A stretch of 64,000 nt of DNA from Cetobacterium sp. 8H (GCF_014250675.1 NZ_JACHTG010000004.1:807501-871500), one strand, 5' to 3'; positions 11,986 to 22,488 are shown, counted from the stretch's first letter. Notes: generated from the letters alone by a model not told the origin. Translations and numbers: made by a program.

Positions 11986-14067
11986 ATGGCTAGAAGCGTT
12001 TCGCTTGAAATGACTAGAAACATTGGTATCATGGCTCACATCGATGCAGGAAAAACTACTACAACAGAAAGAATATTATTCTATACTGGAGTAGCACATA
12101 AAATTGGAGAGGTTCACGAAGGTGCCGCTACAATGGACTGGATGGAGCAAGAGCAAGAGAGAGGTATCACAATTACTTCTGCTGCTACAACATGTTTCTG
12201 GAAAAATCACAGAATAAATATAATAGACACACCAGGACACGTGGACTTTACAGTTGAGGTTGAAAGATCTCTAAGAGTACTTGACGGAGCAGTTGCTGTA
12301 TTCTCAGCAGTTGACGGAGTACAACCACAATCTGAAACAGTTTGGAGACAAGCTGACAAATACGGTGTACCAAGATTAGCATTCTTCAACAAGATGGACA
12401 GAACTGGAGCAGACTTTAAGATGTGTGTAAACGACATCAGAGAAAAGTTAGGAGCTAACCCAGTTGCTATTCAGTTCCCAATTGGTGCTGAAGAGGACTT
12501 CGAAGGTGTTATCGATTTAATTACAATGAAAGAAATCGTTTGGCCAAAAGATTCTGACAATGGACAGAACTTTGAGGTTAGAGATATCAGAGCTGAATTA
12601 GCTGATGAAGCTGAAGAGCTAAGAAACACTATGATAGAGTCAGTAGTAGAAACTTCTGATGAGTTAATGGAGAAATTCTTTGGTGGAGAGGAAATTTCTG
12701 AAGAAGAAATCAACTCTGCATTAAGAGCTGCAACATTAGCTAACACTATCGTTCCAGTAACTTGTGGAACAGCTTTCAAAAACAAAGGAATTCAAGCTTT
12801 ACTTGACGCTGTAATCAACTACATGCCAGCTCCAACTGATAAAGGAATTATCAGAGGAACTGACGTTAAGAATGATGAGTTAGAAGTTACAAGAGAAATC
12901 TCTGACGACGCTCCATTCGCTGCATTAGCGTTTAAAGTAATGACAGATCCATTTGTTGGAAGATTAACATTCTTCAGAGTTTACTCTGGAACTTTAACAA
13001 AAGGTTCTTATGTATTAAACTCAACAAAAGGTAAGAAAGAAAGATTAGGAAGAATCCTTCAGATGCACGCAAACAAAAGAGAAGAAATCGAAGTTGTTTA
13101 CTGTGGAGATATCGCAGCTGCGGTAGGATTAAAGGATACAACTACTGGAGATACATTATGTGCTGAGAATGCACCAATGGTATTAGAGAAGATGGAATTC
13201 CCTGAGCCAGTTATCTCAGTTGCTGTTGAACCTAAGACAAAAGCTGACCAAGAGAAAATGGGATTAGCTTTATCTAAACTAGCTGAAGAGGACCCTACAT
13301 TCAGAGTTAAAACTGACGAGGAAACTGGTCAAGTTATCATCTCTGGAATGGGAGAACTTCACTTAGAAATCATCGTTGATAGAATGAGAAGAGAATTCAA
13401 AGTTGAATCAACTGTTGGAAAACCTCAAGTTGCTTATAGAGAAACAATTTCTATGGCTCAAGACCAAGAAGTTAAGTATGCTAAGCAATCAGGAGGAAAG
13501 GGACAATTTGGACACGTTAAGATTACTCTTGAGCCAAACCCTGGAAAAGAATTCGAATTCGTTAATAAAATTTCAGGAGGAGTTATTCCTAGAGAATACA
13601 TTCCTGCTGTAGAAAAAGGATGTAGAGAAGCATTAGAAGCTGGAGTAGTTGCAGGATACCCTATGGTAGACTTAAAAGTTACTCTTTATGATGGATCATA
13701 CCATGAGGTTGACTCATCAGAGATGGCATTCAAAATTGCAGGATCTATGGCTCTTAAACAAGCAGCTGTAAAAGCTAAGCCAATCATTCTTGAGCCAATC
13801 TTCAAAGTAGAAGTAACTACTCCAGAAGAGTACATGGGAGATATCATAGGAGATATCAACTCAAGAAGAGGAATGATCGGTGGAATGACTGAGAGAAACG
13901 GAGCGAAGATAATCAACGCTAAAGTACCTCTATCAGAAATGTTCGGATATGCAACTGACTTAAGATCTAAATCTCAAGGAAGAGCAACTTATGCTATGGA
14001 ATTCGAAGAGTACGCTCAAGTTCCAAACTCTGTTCAAAAAGCTATCCAAGAAGAGAGAGGAAGATAA
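11986..14067 (+). CDS. fusA: translation elongation factor G
   Basis: GTPase that drives translocation and, with RRF, ribosome recycling. The 693 residues contain the P-loop AHIDAGKTT (17-25), switch [10 protein letters not shown], the NKMD base-recognition motif and all five domains, ending in domain IV-V with the usual GHVK and RGMI segments. RBS TAGGAGG 35 nt after rpsG. Codon use is shifted to C-ending ATC, AAC and TAC, as expected for a very highly expressed gene in an AT-rich genome. Confidence 0.98.
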   Translation: MARSVSLEMTRNIGIMAHIDAGKTTTTERILFYTGVAHKIGEVHEGAATMDWMEQEQERGITITSAATTCFWKNHRINIIDTPGHVDFTVEVERSLRVLDGAVAVFSAVDGVQPQSETVWRQADKYGVPRLAFFNKMDRTGADFKMCVNDIREKLGANPVAIQFPIGAEEDFEGVIDLITMKEIVWPKDSDNGQNFEVRDIRAELADEAEELRNTMIESVVETSDELMEKFFGGEEISEEEINSALRAATLANTIVPVTCGTAFKNKGIQALLDAVINYMPAPTDKGIIRGTDVKNDELEVTREISDDAPFAALAFKVMTDPFVGRLTFFRVYSGTLTKGSYVLNSTKGKKERLGRILQMHANKREEIEVVYCGDIAAAVGLKDTTTGDTLCAENAPMVLEKMEFPEPVISVAVEPKTKADQEKMGLALSKLAEEDPTFRVKTDEETGQVIISGMGELHLEIIVDRMRREFKVESTVGKPQVAYRETISMAQDQEVKYAKQSGGKGQFGHVKITLEPNPGKEFEFVNKISGGVIPREYIPAVEKGCREALEAGVVAGYPMVDLKVTLYDGSYHEVDSSEMAFKIAGSMALKQAAVKAKPIILEPIFKVEVTTPEEYMGDIIGDINSRRGMIGGMTERNGAKIINAKVPLSEMFGYATDLRSKSQGRATYAMEFEEYAQVPNSVQKAIQEERGR

Positions 14068-14102
14068 TAACTTCTTAAACTTCAACTTGTAAAAGTTTAA
14101 AA

Positions 14103-14128
14103 ATATTGTGGCCGAAAGGCCACAATAT
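14103..14128 (+). promoter_or_regulatory. perfect GAAA-capped hairpin between fusA and tuf
   Basis: An 11-bp perfect stem, 14103-14113 with 14118-14128, closed by a GAAA tetraloop. There is no T tract after it, so it is not a standard terminator. Likely roles are a processing or mRNA-stability element, or partial attenuation that separates fusA from tuf expression. Confidence 0.75.
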
Positions 14129-14164
14129 AAATTATAAATAATATAAAACAGGAGGAAATTTCAA

Positions 14165-15352
14165 ATGGCTAAAGAAAAATTTGAAAGAAGCAAACCGCAC
14201 GTTAACATCGGAACAATCGGACACGTTGACCACGGAAAAACAACAACAACAGCAGCAATCTCTAAAGTATTATCAGATATGGGACTAGCTAAGAAAGTAG
14301 ATTTCGCTAACATCGACGCAGCACCAGAAGAGAGAGAAAGAGGAATCACAATCAATACAGCTCACATCGAGTATGAAACAGAAGCTAGACACTACGCACA
14401 CGTAGACTGTCCAGGTCACGCGGATTACGTAAAGAACATGATAACTGGAGCAGCACAAATGGACGGAGCAATCCTAGTTGTATCTGCAGCAGATGGACCA
14501 ATGCCTCAAACAAGAGAGCACATCCTATTATCAAGACAGGTTGGAGTTCCATACATCGTAGTATACTTAAACAAAGCTGACATGGTAGACGACGAAGAGT
14601 TACTAGAGTTAGTAGAGATGGAAGTAAGAGAGTTATTAACAGAGTACGGATTCCCAGGAGACGACTTACCAGTAGTAATGGGATCATCATTAGGAGCGAT
14701 GAACGGAGAAGAGAAATGGGTAAACCAGATTAAAGCTCTAATGAACGCAGTAGATGAGTACATACCAACACCTGCAAGAGCAGTAGACCAACCATTCCTA
14801 ATGCCAATCGAGGATGTATTCACGATAACAGGAAGAGGAACAGTAGTAACAGGAAGAATCGAAAGAGGAATAGTAAAAGTTGGAGAAGAGATTGAGATCG
14901 TAGGAATCAAAGAAACTTCATCAAAAACAACTTGTACAGGAGTAGAGATGTTCAGAAAGCTATTAGACCAAGGTCAAGCTGGAGATAACGTAGGAGCTCT
15001 ATTAAGAGGAATCAAGAAAGAAGATGTAGAGAGAGGACAAGTACTAGCTAAGCCAGGATCAATCTTACCTCATACAAACTTCAGATCAGAAGTATACGTA
15101 TTAACAAAAGAAGAGGGAGGAAGACATACTCCATTCTTCTCAGGATACAGACCACAGTTCTACTTCAGAACTACAGATATAACTGGAGCAATCGCTTTAC
15201 CTGAGGGAGTAGAGATGGTAATGCCAGGAGATAACATAGAGATGAACGTAGAGTTAATCCACCCAATCGCAATGGAGCCAGGATTAAGATTCGCAATCAG
15301 AGAGGGAGGAAGAACAGTAGCTTCTGGAGTTGTTGCAGAAATTACTAAGTAA
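14165..15352 (+). CDS. tuf: translation elongation factor Tu
   Basis: GTPase that delivers aminoacyl-tRNA to the ribosome; 395 residues. The P-loop GHVDHGKTT (19-27), [12 protein letters not shown] and the beta-barrel domains II and III are complete. The AGGAGG site is 7 nt before ATG. Codon choice is extreme and A-ending (GTA, GCA, ACA, GGA, CTA) combined with ATC, AAC and GAC, unlike fusA, which uses more GTT and GCT. It is the last gene of the str operon and the only tuf in the window. Confidence 0.98.
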   Translation: MAKEKFERSKPHVNIGTIGHVDHGKTTTTAAISKVLSDMGLAKKVDFANIDAAPEERERGITINTAHIEYETEARHYAHVDCPGHADYVKNMITGAAQMDGAILVVSAADGPMPQTREHILLSRQVGVPYIVVYLNKADMVDDEELLELVEMEVRELLTEYGFPGDDLPVVMGSSLGAMNGEEKWVNQIKALMNAVDEYIPTPARAVDQPFLMPIEDVFTITGRGTVVTGRIERGIVKVGEEIEIVGIKETSSKTTCTGVEMFRKLLDQGQAGDNVGALLRGIKKEDVERGQVLAKPGSILPHTNFRSEVYVLTKEEGGRHTPFFSGYRPQFYFRTTDITGAIALPEGVEMVMPGDNIEMNVELIHPIAMEPGLRFAIREGGRTVASGVVAEITK

Positions 15353-15396
15353 TCTTACTTATTAAAAATATAAAGAGCTAGTGAAAATTAGCTCAA

Positions 15397-15427
15397 GTAT
15401 AGAAGGGGAATTGTTCCCCTTTTATAC
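15397..15427 (+). terminator. strong hairpin after tuf
   Basis: A 14-bp stem (one G-U), 15397-15410 with 15414-15427, including GGGG/CCCC and a 3-nt loop. The TTTT lies within the 3' arm and no long T tract follows. A smaller stem GAGCTA/TAGCTC (15375-15394) precedes it. It most likely ends the str operon. Confidence 0.7.
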
Positions 15428-15474
15428 CTTTGTTATCAAGCTCAAAAAAACTTTTGTATATAAACAAAAAACAT

Positions 15475-15502
15475 TTGCTTTTTGTAAAAAATGTGGTATA
15501 AT
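15475..15502 (+). promoter_or_regulatory. S10 operon promoter
   Basis: -35 TTGCTT at 15475-15480, spacer 16, -10 TATAAT at 15497-15502 with a TGG extension. It carries the shared TTTTGTAA element. The leader holds a 9-bp hairpin, AAAAGAATT (15516-15524) with AATTCTTTT (15529-15537), before the rpsJ ribosome site. Confidence 0.8.
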
Positions 15503-15570
15503 TACCAGAGTGTACAAAAGAATTATTTAATTCTTTTAATCGAAACTTTTAAGGAGGTGCGAAAGGTAAA

Positions 15571-15882
15571 ATGGCTTCTAACAAGTTAAGAATTTACTTA
15601 AAAGCTTATGATCACACTTTATTAGATCAGTCAGCTAAGAAGATAGTGGAGGTTGCTAAGAAATCTGGTGCAGAGATCGCAGGACCAATGCCACTGCCTA
15701 CAAAAATCAAGAAATACACAGTACTAAGATCAGTACACGTAAACAAAGACTCGAGAGAACAATTCGAGATGAGAGTACACAGAAGAATGGTTGAGATTAA
15801 AAACTCTAACCCTAAGACAATTGCTTCTTTAACAGCAGTTAACTTACCAGCTGGTGTTGGAATCGAAATAAAACAAGCTTAA
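15571..15882 (+). CDS. rpsJ: 30S ribosomal protein uS10
   Basis: 103 residues, first gene of the S10 operon. uS10 (NusE) works in the 30S head and, outside the ribosome, in Nus-dependent antitermination of rRNA transcription. The family hallmark [19 protein letters not shown] is present and the long loop is intact. RBS AAGGAGGTG. A 180-nt structured gap separates it from rplC, longer than any other gap in the S10 part of the cluster. Confidence 0.98.
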   Translation: MASNKLRIYLKAYDHTLLDQSAKKIVEVAKKSGAEIAGPMPLPTKIKKYTVLRSVHVNKDSREQFEMRVHRRMVEIKNSNPKTIASLTAVNLPAGVGIEIKQA

Positions 15883-16062
15883 TAGTTTGAAAAAAGGGTT
15901 CTGAAAAAAAGGCAAACAGCTGATTTTCGGGTAATTTGATGCTAATTGAAGAATTAAATTATCCTTACAGAATAATACAAGTTGGCGTTTTTTTTAAAGA
16001 AAAGTGGTGGAACCACGAGGGCAAGTTGTCAACCAATATATTATTTGATGGAGGTAAAACAC
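15883..16062 (+). promoter_or_regulatory. structured leader between rpsJ and rplC
   Basis: 180 nt without a gene. It contains a long hairpin near 15934-15963 (GGGTAATTT with AAATTATCC plus an inner TAATT/AATTA stem), a TTTTTTTT run after TTGGCG near 15989-15996, and a compact GTGGT-GGA-ACCAC hairpin near 16006-16018 just before the rplC ribosome site. This looks like a ribosomal-protein leader that could control rplC onward; the ligand is unknown. Confidence 0.5.
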
Positions 16063-16689
16063 ATGTCAGGAATTTTAGCTAAAAAAATTGGAATGACTCA
16101 AATTTTCGAAAACGGAAAGTTTATTCCAGTTACAGTAGTTGAAGCAGGACCTAACTTCGTTCTTCAGAAGAAGACTGTAGAGAATGATGGTTACTCAGCT
16201 TTACAACTAGGTTTTGACGAAAAAAGAGAAAAAAATACTACAAAGCCATTAATGGGAATCTTTAACAAGGCTGGGGTTAAACCTTTAAGATTTGTTAAAG
16301 AGCTAAAAGTAGATTCAGTAGAAGGAATCGAACTTGGACAAGAAATTAAAGTTGACACTTTAGCAGAGGTTGCTTTCGTAGACATTACTGGAACTTCAAA
16401 AGGTAAAGGAACATCAGGTGTTATGAAGAGACATAACTTCTCTGGAAACAGAGCAACTCATGGTGTATCTAGAAACCATAGACTTGGAGGATCAATAGGA
16501 ATGTCGTCTTGGCCTGGAAAAGTTCTTAAGAACAAGAAAATGGCTGGACAATATGGAAATGCAACTGTAACAGTTCAAAATTTAAAGATTGTTAAAGTTG
16601 ACGCAGAAAACAACTTACTACTAATTAAAGGTGCAGTACCTGGTCCTAAAAACGGATATATCGTTGTTAAGCCAGCTGTAAAAAAATAA
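16063..16689 (+). CDS. rplC: 50S ribosomal protein uL3
   Basis: 208 residues. uL3 is an early assembly protein whose loop reaches the peptidyl-transferase centre; the loop GGSIGMSSWPGKVLKNKKM is recognisable. The frame stays open upstream to 15982, but the ATG at 16063 is chosen because it follows GGAGG by 8 nt and gives the canonical MSGILAKKIGMTQ start. Confidence 0.97.
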   Translation: MSGILAKKIGMTQIFENGKFIPVTVVEAGPNFVLQKKTVENDGYSALQLGFDEKREKNTTKPLMGIFNKAGVKPLRFVKELKVDSVEGIELGQEIKVDTLAEVAFVDITGTSKGKGTSGVMKRHNFSGNRATHGVSRNHRLGGSIGMSSWPGKVLKNKKMAGQYGNATVTVQNLKIVKVDAENNLLLIKGAVPGPKNGYIVVKPAVKK

Positions 16690-16719
16690 TTAGTTAGTAG
16701 ATGAGGAAGGAGGAAAATA

Positions 16720-17352
16720 ATGGCAGTTTTAAACATATATGACTTAGCAGGTAACCAAACTGGTACTGTAGAAGTTAAAGATTCTGTATTTGGAATCGAG
16801 CCTAATAAAGCAGTTTTACACGAAGTATTAACTGCAGAGTTAGCAGCTGCTAGACAAGGAACTGCAGCTACTAAAACTAGAGCTATGGTTAAAGGTGGAG
16901 GAAGAAAGCCTTTTAAACAAAAAGGAACTGGAAGAGCTAGACAAGGTTCTATCAGAGCACCTCACATGGTAGGTGGAGGAGTTACTTTCGGACCACACCC
17001 AAGATCATATGAGAAAAAAGTAAACAAAAAAGTAAGAAACCTTGCTTTAAGATCAGCACTTTCTGCGAAAGTTGCTGCAGGAGAGATCTTAGTTCTTGAT
17101 GGAACTATCGAGACTCCAAAAACAAAAACAATAATCGCTTTAACAAATGCTTTAACAGCAAACACTAAGCAATTATTTGTTGTAAATGACCTTGCTACAG
17201 AAGCTGATTACAATTTATATTTATCAGCTAGAAACTTAGAGAACGCAGTAGTTCTTCAACCAAATGAGATTGGAGTTTACTGGTTATTAAAGCAAGAGAA
17301 AGTTATCGTTACTAAGGAAGCGTTAACGACAATCGAGGAGGTGCTTGCATAA
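16720..17352 (+). CDS. rplD: 50S ribosomal protein uL4
   Basis: 210 residues. uL4 lines the peptide exit tunnel with its extended loop ([19 protein letters not shown], about residues 60-80). In E. coli it represses its own S10 operon, so it is a candidate ligand for the leaders seen in this cluster. RBS AAGGAGG. Its stop shares a base with the rplW start (TAATG). Confidence 0.97.
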   Translation: MAVLNIYDLAGNQTGTVEVKDSVFGIEPNKAVLHEVLTAELAAARQGTAATKTRAMVKGGGRKPFKQKGTGRARQGSIRAPHMVGGGVTFGPHPRSYEKKVNKKVRNLALRSALSAKVAAGEILVLDGTIETPKTKTIIALTNALTANTKQLFVVNDLATEADYNLYLSARNLENAVVLQPNEIGVYWLLKQEKVIVTKEALTTIEEVLA

Positions 17353-17639
17353 TGACTGCTTACGATATCGTAAAGAAGCCTGTAATCACTGAAAAGACTG
17401 AAATCTTAAGAAGAGATTACAACAAGTACACATTTGAAGTAAGTCCTAAAGCAAACAAGATTGAGATCAGAAAAGCTATTGAAACAATATTCAACGTAAC
17501 TGTTGAGTCTGTAGCTACTATGAACGTAAAGCCTGTGACTAAGAGACACGGAATGAAGCTTTACAAAACTCAAGCTAAAAAGAAAGCTATTGTAAAATTA
17601 GCTGCTGGAAACACAATAACTTACTTCGCAGAAGTTTAA
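17352..17639 (+). CDS. rplW: 50S ribosomal protein uL23
   Basis: 95 residues. uL23 is at the tunnel exit, where it docks trigger factor and the signal recognition particle. It has the family DIVKKPVITEKT start and YTFEV segment. It overlaps rplD by one base, with its GAGGAGG ribosome site inside the rplD end. Confidence 0.97.
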   Translation: MTAYDIVKKPVITEKTEILRRDYNKYTFEVSPKANKIEIRKAIETIFNVTVESVATMNVKPVTKRHGMKLYKTQAKKKAIVKLAAGNTITYFAEV

Positions 17640-17729
17640 TTTGAATAATAATTAGAAGTTTAATTCTTTATATAAGGATGAAAGCTAAAGATAATTATAG
17701 GTCAGGAAAAATTTTGGAGGTTAACAGAA

Positions 17730-18560
17730 ATGGCAATTAGAAAGTTAAATGCTATAACTAATGGAACTAGACATATGTCTAGATTAGTTAACGAAGATTT
17801 AGATAAAGTTAGACCTGAAAAGTCTTTAACTACACCATTAAAATCTGCTTATGGTAGAGATAACTATGGACACAGAACATGTAGAAATAGAGAGAAGGGA
17901 CACAAAAGACTTTACAGAATCATCGACTTTAAGAGAAATAAATTAGATGTACCTGCAAAGGTAGTATCACTTGAGTACGATCCAAATAGAACTGCAAACA
18001 TTGCATTACTATCGTACGCAGACGGAGAGAAGAGATATATTCTTGCTCCAAAGGGACTTAAGAAAGGTGATATCGTAATGGCTGGTTCAAATGCTGAAAT
18101 AAAGCCAGGAAATGCTCTTAAATTAAAAGAGATGCCTGTTGGATCACAGATACACAACGTTGAGTTACAAAGAGGAAAGGGTGGACAATTAGTTAGATCT
18201 GCAGGAACTGCGGCAAGACTAGTTGCAAAAGAGGGAACTTACTGTCACGTTCAGTTACCATCAGGTGAGTTAAGATTAGTTCACGGAGAATGTATGGCGA
18301 CAATTGGTGAAGTAGGAAACTCTGAACACAGCCTAGTTTCACTAGGAAAAGCTGGAAGAAATAGACACAAAGGAAGAAGACCTCATGTAAGAGGATCTGT
18401 AATGAACCCTTGTGATCACCCACATGGTGGAGGAGAAGGTAAAGCTCCTGTTGGAAGAAAATCTCCAATGACTCCTTGGGGTAAACCAGCTCATGGTGTT
18501 AAAACAAGAGGAAGAAAAACTTCAGACAAGTTTATCGTAAGAAGAAGAAACGAAAAGTAA
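17730..18560 (+). CDS. rplB: 50S ribosomal protein uL2
   Basis: 276 residues. uL2 is needed for subunit association and peptidyl-transferase structure; the functional [11 protein letters not shown] motif with its conserved histidine and the C-terminal KTRG-RK tail are intact. RBS TTGGAGG after a 90-nt gap from rplW in which I see no clear structure. Confidence 0.98.
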   Translation: MAIRKLNAITNGTRHMSRLVNEDLDKVRPEKSLTTPLKSAYGRDNYGHRTCRNREKGHKRLYRIIDFKRNKLDVPAKVVSLEYDPNRTANIALLSYADGEKRYILAPKGLKKGDIVMAGSNAEIKPGNALKLKEMPVGSQIHNVELQRGKGGQLVRSAGTAARLVAKEGTYCHVQLPSGELRLVHGECMATIGEVGNSEHSLVSLGKAGRNRHKGRRPHVRGSVMNPCDHPHGGGEGKAPVGRKSPMTPWGKPAHGVKTRGRKTSDKFIVRRRNEK

Positions 18561-18584
18561 TTTTCGAGAGGAGGCTAATAGGTA

Positions 18585-18866
18585 ATGGCTAGATCATTAA
18601 AAAAAGGACCTTTTTGTGACCACCACTTAATGAAAAAAGTTGAGGAAGCAGTAGCTACTGAGAATATAAAAGCGGTAATAAAGACTTGGTCTAGAAGATC
18701 AACAATATTCCCTAACTTTATAGGATTAACATTTGGTGTTTACAACGGTAAAAAGCACATACCAGTTCATGTAACTGAGCAAATGGTTGGACATAAACTA
18801 GGAGAGTTTGCACCGACAAGAACATATTATGGTCACGGTGTTGACAAAAAGAAAAAGAAAAAATAA
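18585..18866 (+). CDS. rpsS: 30S ribosomal protein uS19
   Basis: 93 residues, head protein of the 30S subunit that contacts the A-site tRNA side of bridge B1. The [15 protein letters not shown] start and GEFAPTRTY segment are typical; the C-terminus is a run of lysines. RBS GAGAGGAGG 24 nt after rplB. Confidence 0.97.
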   Translation: MARSLKKGPFCDHHLMKKVEEAVATENIKAVIKTWSRRSTIFPNFIGLTFGVYNGKKHIPVHVTEQMVGHKLGEFAPTRTYYGHGVDKKKKKK

Positions 18867-18910
18867 ATCGATTTAATATAAATTGATAGTATGAAAAGGA
18901 GGTTGGACTA

Positions 18911-19243
18911 GTGGAAGCTAGAGCAATAACTAGATTCGTAAGATTATCTCCAAGAAAAGCTAGACTTGTAGCAGACTTAGTGAGAGGAAAATCAGCATTA
19001 GAAGCTTTAGATACGTTAGAATTTACTAACAAGAAAGCGGCTAGATTTATAAAGAAAACACTAGCATCAGCAATTGCTAATGCAACTAACAACTTCAATA
19101 TGGATGAGGAGAAGTTAGTAGTATCAACTATAATGATAAACGACGGACCAGCGCTTAAGAGAATAATGCCAAGAGCGATGGGAAGAGCGGATATAATAAG
19201 AAAACCAACAGCACACATTGTTGTGGCAGTGTCTGAAAAGTAG
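18911..19243 (+). CDS. rplV: 50S ribosomal protein uL22
   Basis: 110 residues, tunnel-wall protein; the hairpin tip GRADIIRKPTAHI is present near the C-terminus and shows no obvious macrolide-resistance insertion. The start is GTG, with AAGGAGG 8 nt upstream. It begins a series of non-ATG starts in this cluster. Confidence 0.96.
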   Translation: MEARAITRFVRLSPRKARLVADLVRGKSALEALDTLEFTNKKAARFIKKTLASAIANATNNFNMDEEKLVVSTIMINDGPALKRIMPRAMGRADIIRKPTAHIVVAVSEK

Positions 19244-19258
19244 TAAGGAGGTAAGACT

Positions 19259-19915
19259 GTGGGACAAAAAGTAGACCCTAGAGGACTAAGACTTGGAATA
19301 ACAAGAACTTGGGAATCTATCTGGTATGCAGATAAAAAAGAATACGCAAAGTTCTTCCATGAGGATATAAAGATCAGAGAAATGATCAAGAAGAGCTACT
19401 TCCACGCGGGAATTTCGAAGGTAAAAATCGAGAGAACTTCTCCATCACACGTTGTAGTTTTAATATACACAGCTAAAGCTGGTATAGTAATTGGAAGAAA
19501 AGGTTCTGAAATTGAATCTTTAAGAGCAAAGCTTGAGACATTAACTGGAAGAAAAGTAACAGTTAAAGTTCAAGAAGTAAAAGAATTTAACAAAGATGCA
19601 ACTTTAGTTGCTGAAAATATAGCTACATCTATCGAAAAGAGAGTAGCGTACAAGAGAGCAGTAAGCCAAGCTGTAATGAGAGCTATGAAATCTGGAGCAA
19701 AAGGAATCAAAGTTATGGTTTCTGGAAGATTAAATGGTGCTGAGATCGCAAGATCTGAGTGGGTAGTAGAAGGAAAAGTACCTCTACACACATTAAGAGC
19801 AGACATTGACTATGCTACAGCAACAGCTCACACTACGTATGGAGCTCTTGGAATCAAAGTTTGGATCTTCCACGGTGAAGTACTTCCAACTAAGAAGGAA
19901 GGAGGGGAAGCGTAA
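19259..19915 (+). CDS. rpsC: 30S ribosomal protein uS3
   Basis: 218 residues. uS3 lines the mRNA entry channel and has helicase activity with uS4 and uS5. The KH domain motif [10 protein letters not shown] is near residues 75-84. The GTG start follows AAGGAGG 15 nt after rplV, and the rest begins [12 protein letters not shown] as in most bacteria. Confidence 0.97.
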   Translation: MGQKVDPRGLRLGITRTWESIWYADKKEYAKFFHEDIKIREMIKKSYFHAGISKVKIERTSPSHVVVLIYTAKAGIVIGRKGSEIESLRAKLETLTGRKVTVKVQEVKEFNKDATLVAENIATSIEKRVAYKRAVSQAVMRAMKSGAKGIKVMVSGRLNGAEIARSEWVVEGKVPLHTLRADIDYATATAHTTYGALGIKVWIFHGEVLPTKKEGGEA

Positions 19916-19917
19916 TC

Positions 19918-20340
19918 ATGTTAATGCCTAAAAGAACAAAACATAAAAAAATGTTTAGAGGAAGAATGAAGGGTACAGCTCAAAGAGGTAACACTGTTGC
20001 TTTCGGAGATTACGGATTACAAGCCCTTGAGCCAGCTTGGATAACTAACAGACAAATAGAGTCTTGTAGAGTTGGAATCAACAGAACATTCAAAAGAGAA
20101 GGAAAAACTTTCATCAGAATATTCCCAGATAAGCCAATAACTGCTAGACCAGCTGGAGTTAGAATGGGTAAAGGTAAAGGAAACGTAGAAGGTTGGGTAG
20201 CAGTAGTTAAACCTGGAAGAATGTTATTCGAGGTATCTGGTGTTACTGAGGATAAAGCATTAGCAGCTTTAAGAAAAGCTTCTATGAAACTTCCTATTAG
20301 ATGTAAGATTGTAAAAAGAGAGAATGGTGGTGAGAACTAA
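19918..20340 (+). CDS. rplP: 50S ribosomal protein uL16
   Basis: 140 residues, late-assembling protein at the A-site finger and tRNA elbow. [11 protein letters not shown] at the start is the family signature and settles the first ATG. The ribosome site is GGAAGGAGG inside rpsC. The stop overlaps the rpmC start by one base. Confidence 0.97.
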   Translation: MLMPKRTKHKKMFRGRMKGTAQRGNTVAFGDYGLQALEPAWITNRQIESCRVGINRTFKREGKTFIRIFPDKPITARPAGVRMGKGKGNVEGWVAVVKPGRMLFEVSGVTEDKALAALRKASMKLPIRCKIVKRENGGEN

Positions 20341-20522
20341 TGAGAGCTAAGGAAATAAGAGAAATATCTACTGAAGACTTAGTAGTAAAGTGTAAAGAGC
20401 TTAAGGAAGAACTATTCAACCTAAAGTTTCAACTATCATTAGGACAAGTAACTAACACTGCTAAGATAAGAGAAGTAAGAAGAGAGATCGCAAGAATAAA
20501 TACTATATTAAACGAAAGATAA
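20340..20522 (+). CDS. rpmC: 50S ribosomal protein uL29
   Basis: 60 residues, small helical hairpin at the tunnel exit beside uL23. The MRAKEIRE start and LKFQLSLGQ-NT-KIREVRR segment fit. It overlaps rplP by one base (TAATG). Confidence 0.96.
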   Translation: MRAKEIREISTEDLVVKCKELKEELFNLKFQLSLGQVTNTAKIREVRREIARINTILNER

Positions 20523-20567
20523 TACTTTAACGTTATTATAGATTCTTAAGAAGAGGAGGTCAAAATC

Positions 20568-20819
20568 TTGAGAAACGAAAGAAAAGTAAGAGAAGGTATC
20601 GTTGTTTCTGATAAGATGGACAAGACGATAGTTGTTGCTATCGAAACAACAACATTACACCCAATCTACAAAAAAAGAGTTAAGAAGACTACAAAGTTCA
20701 AAGCACATGACGAGAACAACGTAGCTCAAACTGGAGATAAAGTAAGAATCATGGAAACTAGACCATTATCTAGAGATAAGAGATGGAGACTAGTTGATAT
20801 TATAGAGAAAGCTAGATAA
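20568..20819 (+). CDS. rpsQ: 30S ribosomal protein uS17
   Basis: 83 residues, primary 16S-binding protein of the 30S body. [17 protein letters not shown] and the C-terminal [14 protein letters not shown] are diagnostic. The start is TTG, placed by GAGGAGG 8 nt upstream and by the normal family length. Confidence 0.96.
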   Translation: MRNERKVREGIVVSDKMDKTIVVAIETTTLHPIYKKRVKKTTKFKAHDENNVAQTGDKVRIMETRPLSRDKRWRLVDIIEKAR

Positions 20820-20853
20820 TAATTCAAATTATTGTTGAGAGGAGGATATTTTA

Positions 20854-21222
20854 ATGGTACAACAACAAACTATCCTTAATGTTGCTGATAACTCGGGAGC
20901 TAAAAAACTTATGGTTATAAGAGTTCTTGGAGGATCTAGAAGAAGATTCGGTAGAATCGGTGACATTGTTGTGGCATCAGTTAAGGAAGCAATACCTGGT
21001 GGAAACGTTAAAAAGGGAGACGTAGTTAAAGCAGTTATTGTTAGAACTAGAAAAGAATTAAGAAGAGAAGACGGATCATATATTAAATTTGATGATAACG
21101 CAGGAGTTATCTTAAATAACAATAATGAACCAAAAGCAACAAGAATCTTCGGACCTGTTGCAAGAGAATTAAGAGCTAAAGACTTCATGAAGATAGTTTC
21201 ACTAGCTCCAGAAGTAATATAA
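20854..21222 (+). CDS. rplN: 50S ribosomal protein uL14
   Basis: 122 residues, the canonical length. uL14 helps form intersubunit bridges and is the docking site of the silencing factor RsfS. It begins [17 protein letters not shown] and contains [22 protein letters not shown]. First gene of the spc section, with no separate promoter visible. Confidence 0.98.
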   Translation: MVQQQTILNVADNSGAKKLMVIRVLGGSRRRFGRIGDIVVASVKEAIPGGNVKKGDVVKAVIVRTRKELRREDGSYIKFDDNAGVILNNNNEPKATRIFGPVARELRAKDFMKIVSLAPEVI

Positions 21223-21244
21223 TTGAGAGAGGAGGCTAATTGTC

Positions 21245-21586
21245 GTGGCTAAACCTAAGATTAAATTCGTACCAGAGTCATTACATGTAAAAACTGGAGA
21301 TACAGTTTTCGTAATATCTGGAAAAGATAAAGGTAAAACAGGGAAAGTTGTAAAAGTATTCCCTAAAAAAGGTAAAATCGTTGTTGAGAATATCAACATG
21401 GTTACTAAGCACATGAAACCTTCACAAATAAACCCACAAGGTGGAGTTGTAACTAAACCAGCTCCAATGTTCTCTTCAAAAGTAATGTTATTTGATGAGA
21501 AAGCTGGGAAACCAACAAGAGTTGGTTACAAGTTTGTGGATGGTAAAAAAGTAAGATACTCTAAAGTATCTGGAGAGACTTTATAA
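21245..21586 (+). CDS. rplX: 50S ribosomal protein uL24
   Basis: 113 residues, assembly initiator with an N-terminal KOW motif ([19 protein letters not shown], about 15-33). The start is GTG, with GAGGAGG 9 nt upstream. Synteny between rplN and rplE is as in other bacteria. Confidence 0.96.
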   Translation: MAKPKIKFVPESLHVKTGDTVFVISGKDKGKTGKVVKVFPKKGKIVVENINMVTKHMKPSQINPQGGVVTKPAPMFSSKVMLFDEKAGKPTRVGYKFVDGKKVRYSKVSGETL

Positions 21587-21604
21587 GAGAGGAGGAGAAC
21601 GTAA

Positions 21605-22156
21605 GTGTCTAAATACGTTTCTAGATATCACAAATTATATAACGAAACAATAATTGCTAACTTAGTAAAAGAGTTAGGATTATCAAACGTTATGGAATGT
21701 CCTAAACTAGACAGAATCGTTATCAACATGGGTGTTGGAGAGGCAACTCAAAACGCTAAGTTAATCGATGCTGCTATGGGAGATTTAGCAATAATTTCAG
21801 GACAAAAACCAGTTGTAAGAAAAGCAAAAAAATCAGAAGCTGGATTTAAGTTAAGAGAAGGAATGCCAATCGGTGCAAAAGTTACTTTAAGAAAAGAGAG
21901 AATGTACGATTTTCTAGATAGATTAGTAAATGTAGTTCTTCCAAGAGTAAGAGACTTCGAAGGAGTTCCAGCTGATTCATTCGACGGAAGAGGAAACTAT
22001 TCTCTAGGATTAAGAGATCAATTAGTTTTCCCTGAGATCGAATTTGATAAAGTTGACAAGCTTTTAGGAATGTCTATCACTATAGTATCTTCAGCTAAAA
22101 CAGATGAAGAAGGAAGAGCTTTACTTAAGGCATTTGGAATGCCTTTTAAAAAGTAA
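21605..22156 (+). CDS. rplE: 50S ribosomal protein uL5
   Basis: 183 residues, 5S-binding protein of the central protuberance. The [10 protein letters not shown] and [19 protein letters not shown] segments are typical. The GTG start follows GAGGAGG by 8 nt. Confidence 0.97.
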   Translation: MSKYVSRYHKLYNETIIANLVKELGLSNVMECPKLDRIVINMGVGEATQNAKLIDAAMGDLAIISGQKPVVRKAKKSEAGFKLREGMPIGAKVTLRKERMYDFLDRLVNVVLPRVRDFEGVPADSFDGRGNYSLGLRDQLVFPEIEFDKVDKLLGMSITIVSSAKTDEEGRALLKAFGMPFKK

Positions 22157-22177
22157 TAGTGAGGAGGTTAAAGTTAA

Positions 22178-22465
22178 ATGGCTAAAAAGTCAATGATCGC
22201 TAGAGAAGTTAAGAGAACTACTTTATGTGATAAATATGCTGAAAAAAGAGCTGAACTGAAGAAGAGAATCAATGAGGGAGACATGGAAGCTATGTTCGAG
22301 CTAAACAAGTTACCAAAGAACTCTTCAGAAGTTAGAAAGAAAAATAGATGTCAATTAGATGGAAGACCAAGAGGATTCATGAGAGAATTCGGAATTTCGA
22401 GAGTTAAGTTCAGACAATTAGCAGGTGCTGGACTTATCCCAGGTGTAACGAAGTCATCTTGGTAA
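22178..22465 (+). CDS. rpsN: 30S ribosomal protein uS14, long zinc-free form
   Basis: 95 residues. This is the long form without the CxxC...CxxC zinc ribbon of the 61-residue type; only two isolated cysteines remain. The C-terminal [20 protein letters not shown] and the final KSSW are characteristic. RBS GAGGAGG. The long form does not need zinc, in contrast to the zinc-type bL36 in this same cluster. Confidence 0.97.
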   Translation: MAKKSMIAREVKRTTLCDKYAEKRAELKKRINEGDMEAMFELNKLPKNSSEVRKKNRCQLDGRPRGFMREFGISRVKFRQLAGAGLIPGVTKSSW

Positions 22466-22488
22466 TTGATGAAAGGAGGATTTAATAG

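Noticed and set aside
16004-16022. T-box-like sequence (GGTGGAACCACG) before rplC
   Set aside because: It resembles the T-box core, but no stem I with specifier loop fits in the 120 nt upstream, and a tRNA-sensing element before a ribosomal protein gene would be without precedent. Kept only as part of the structured leader.
18718-19389. 223-codon frame opposite rpsS-rplV-rpsC
   Set aside because: It is antisense to three ribosomal genes and has no ribosome site.
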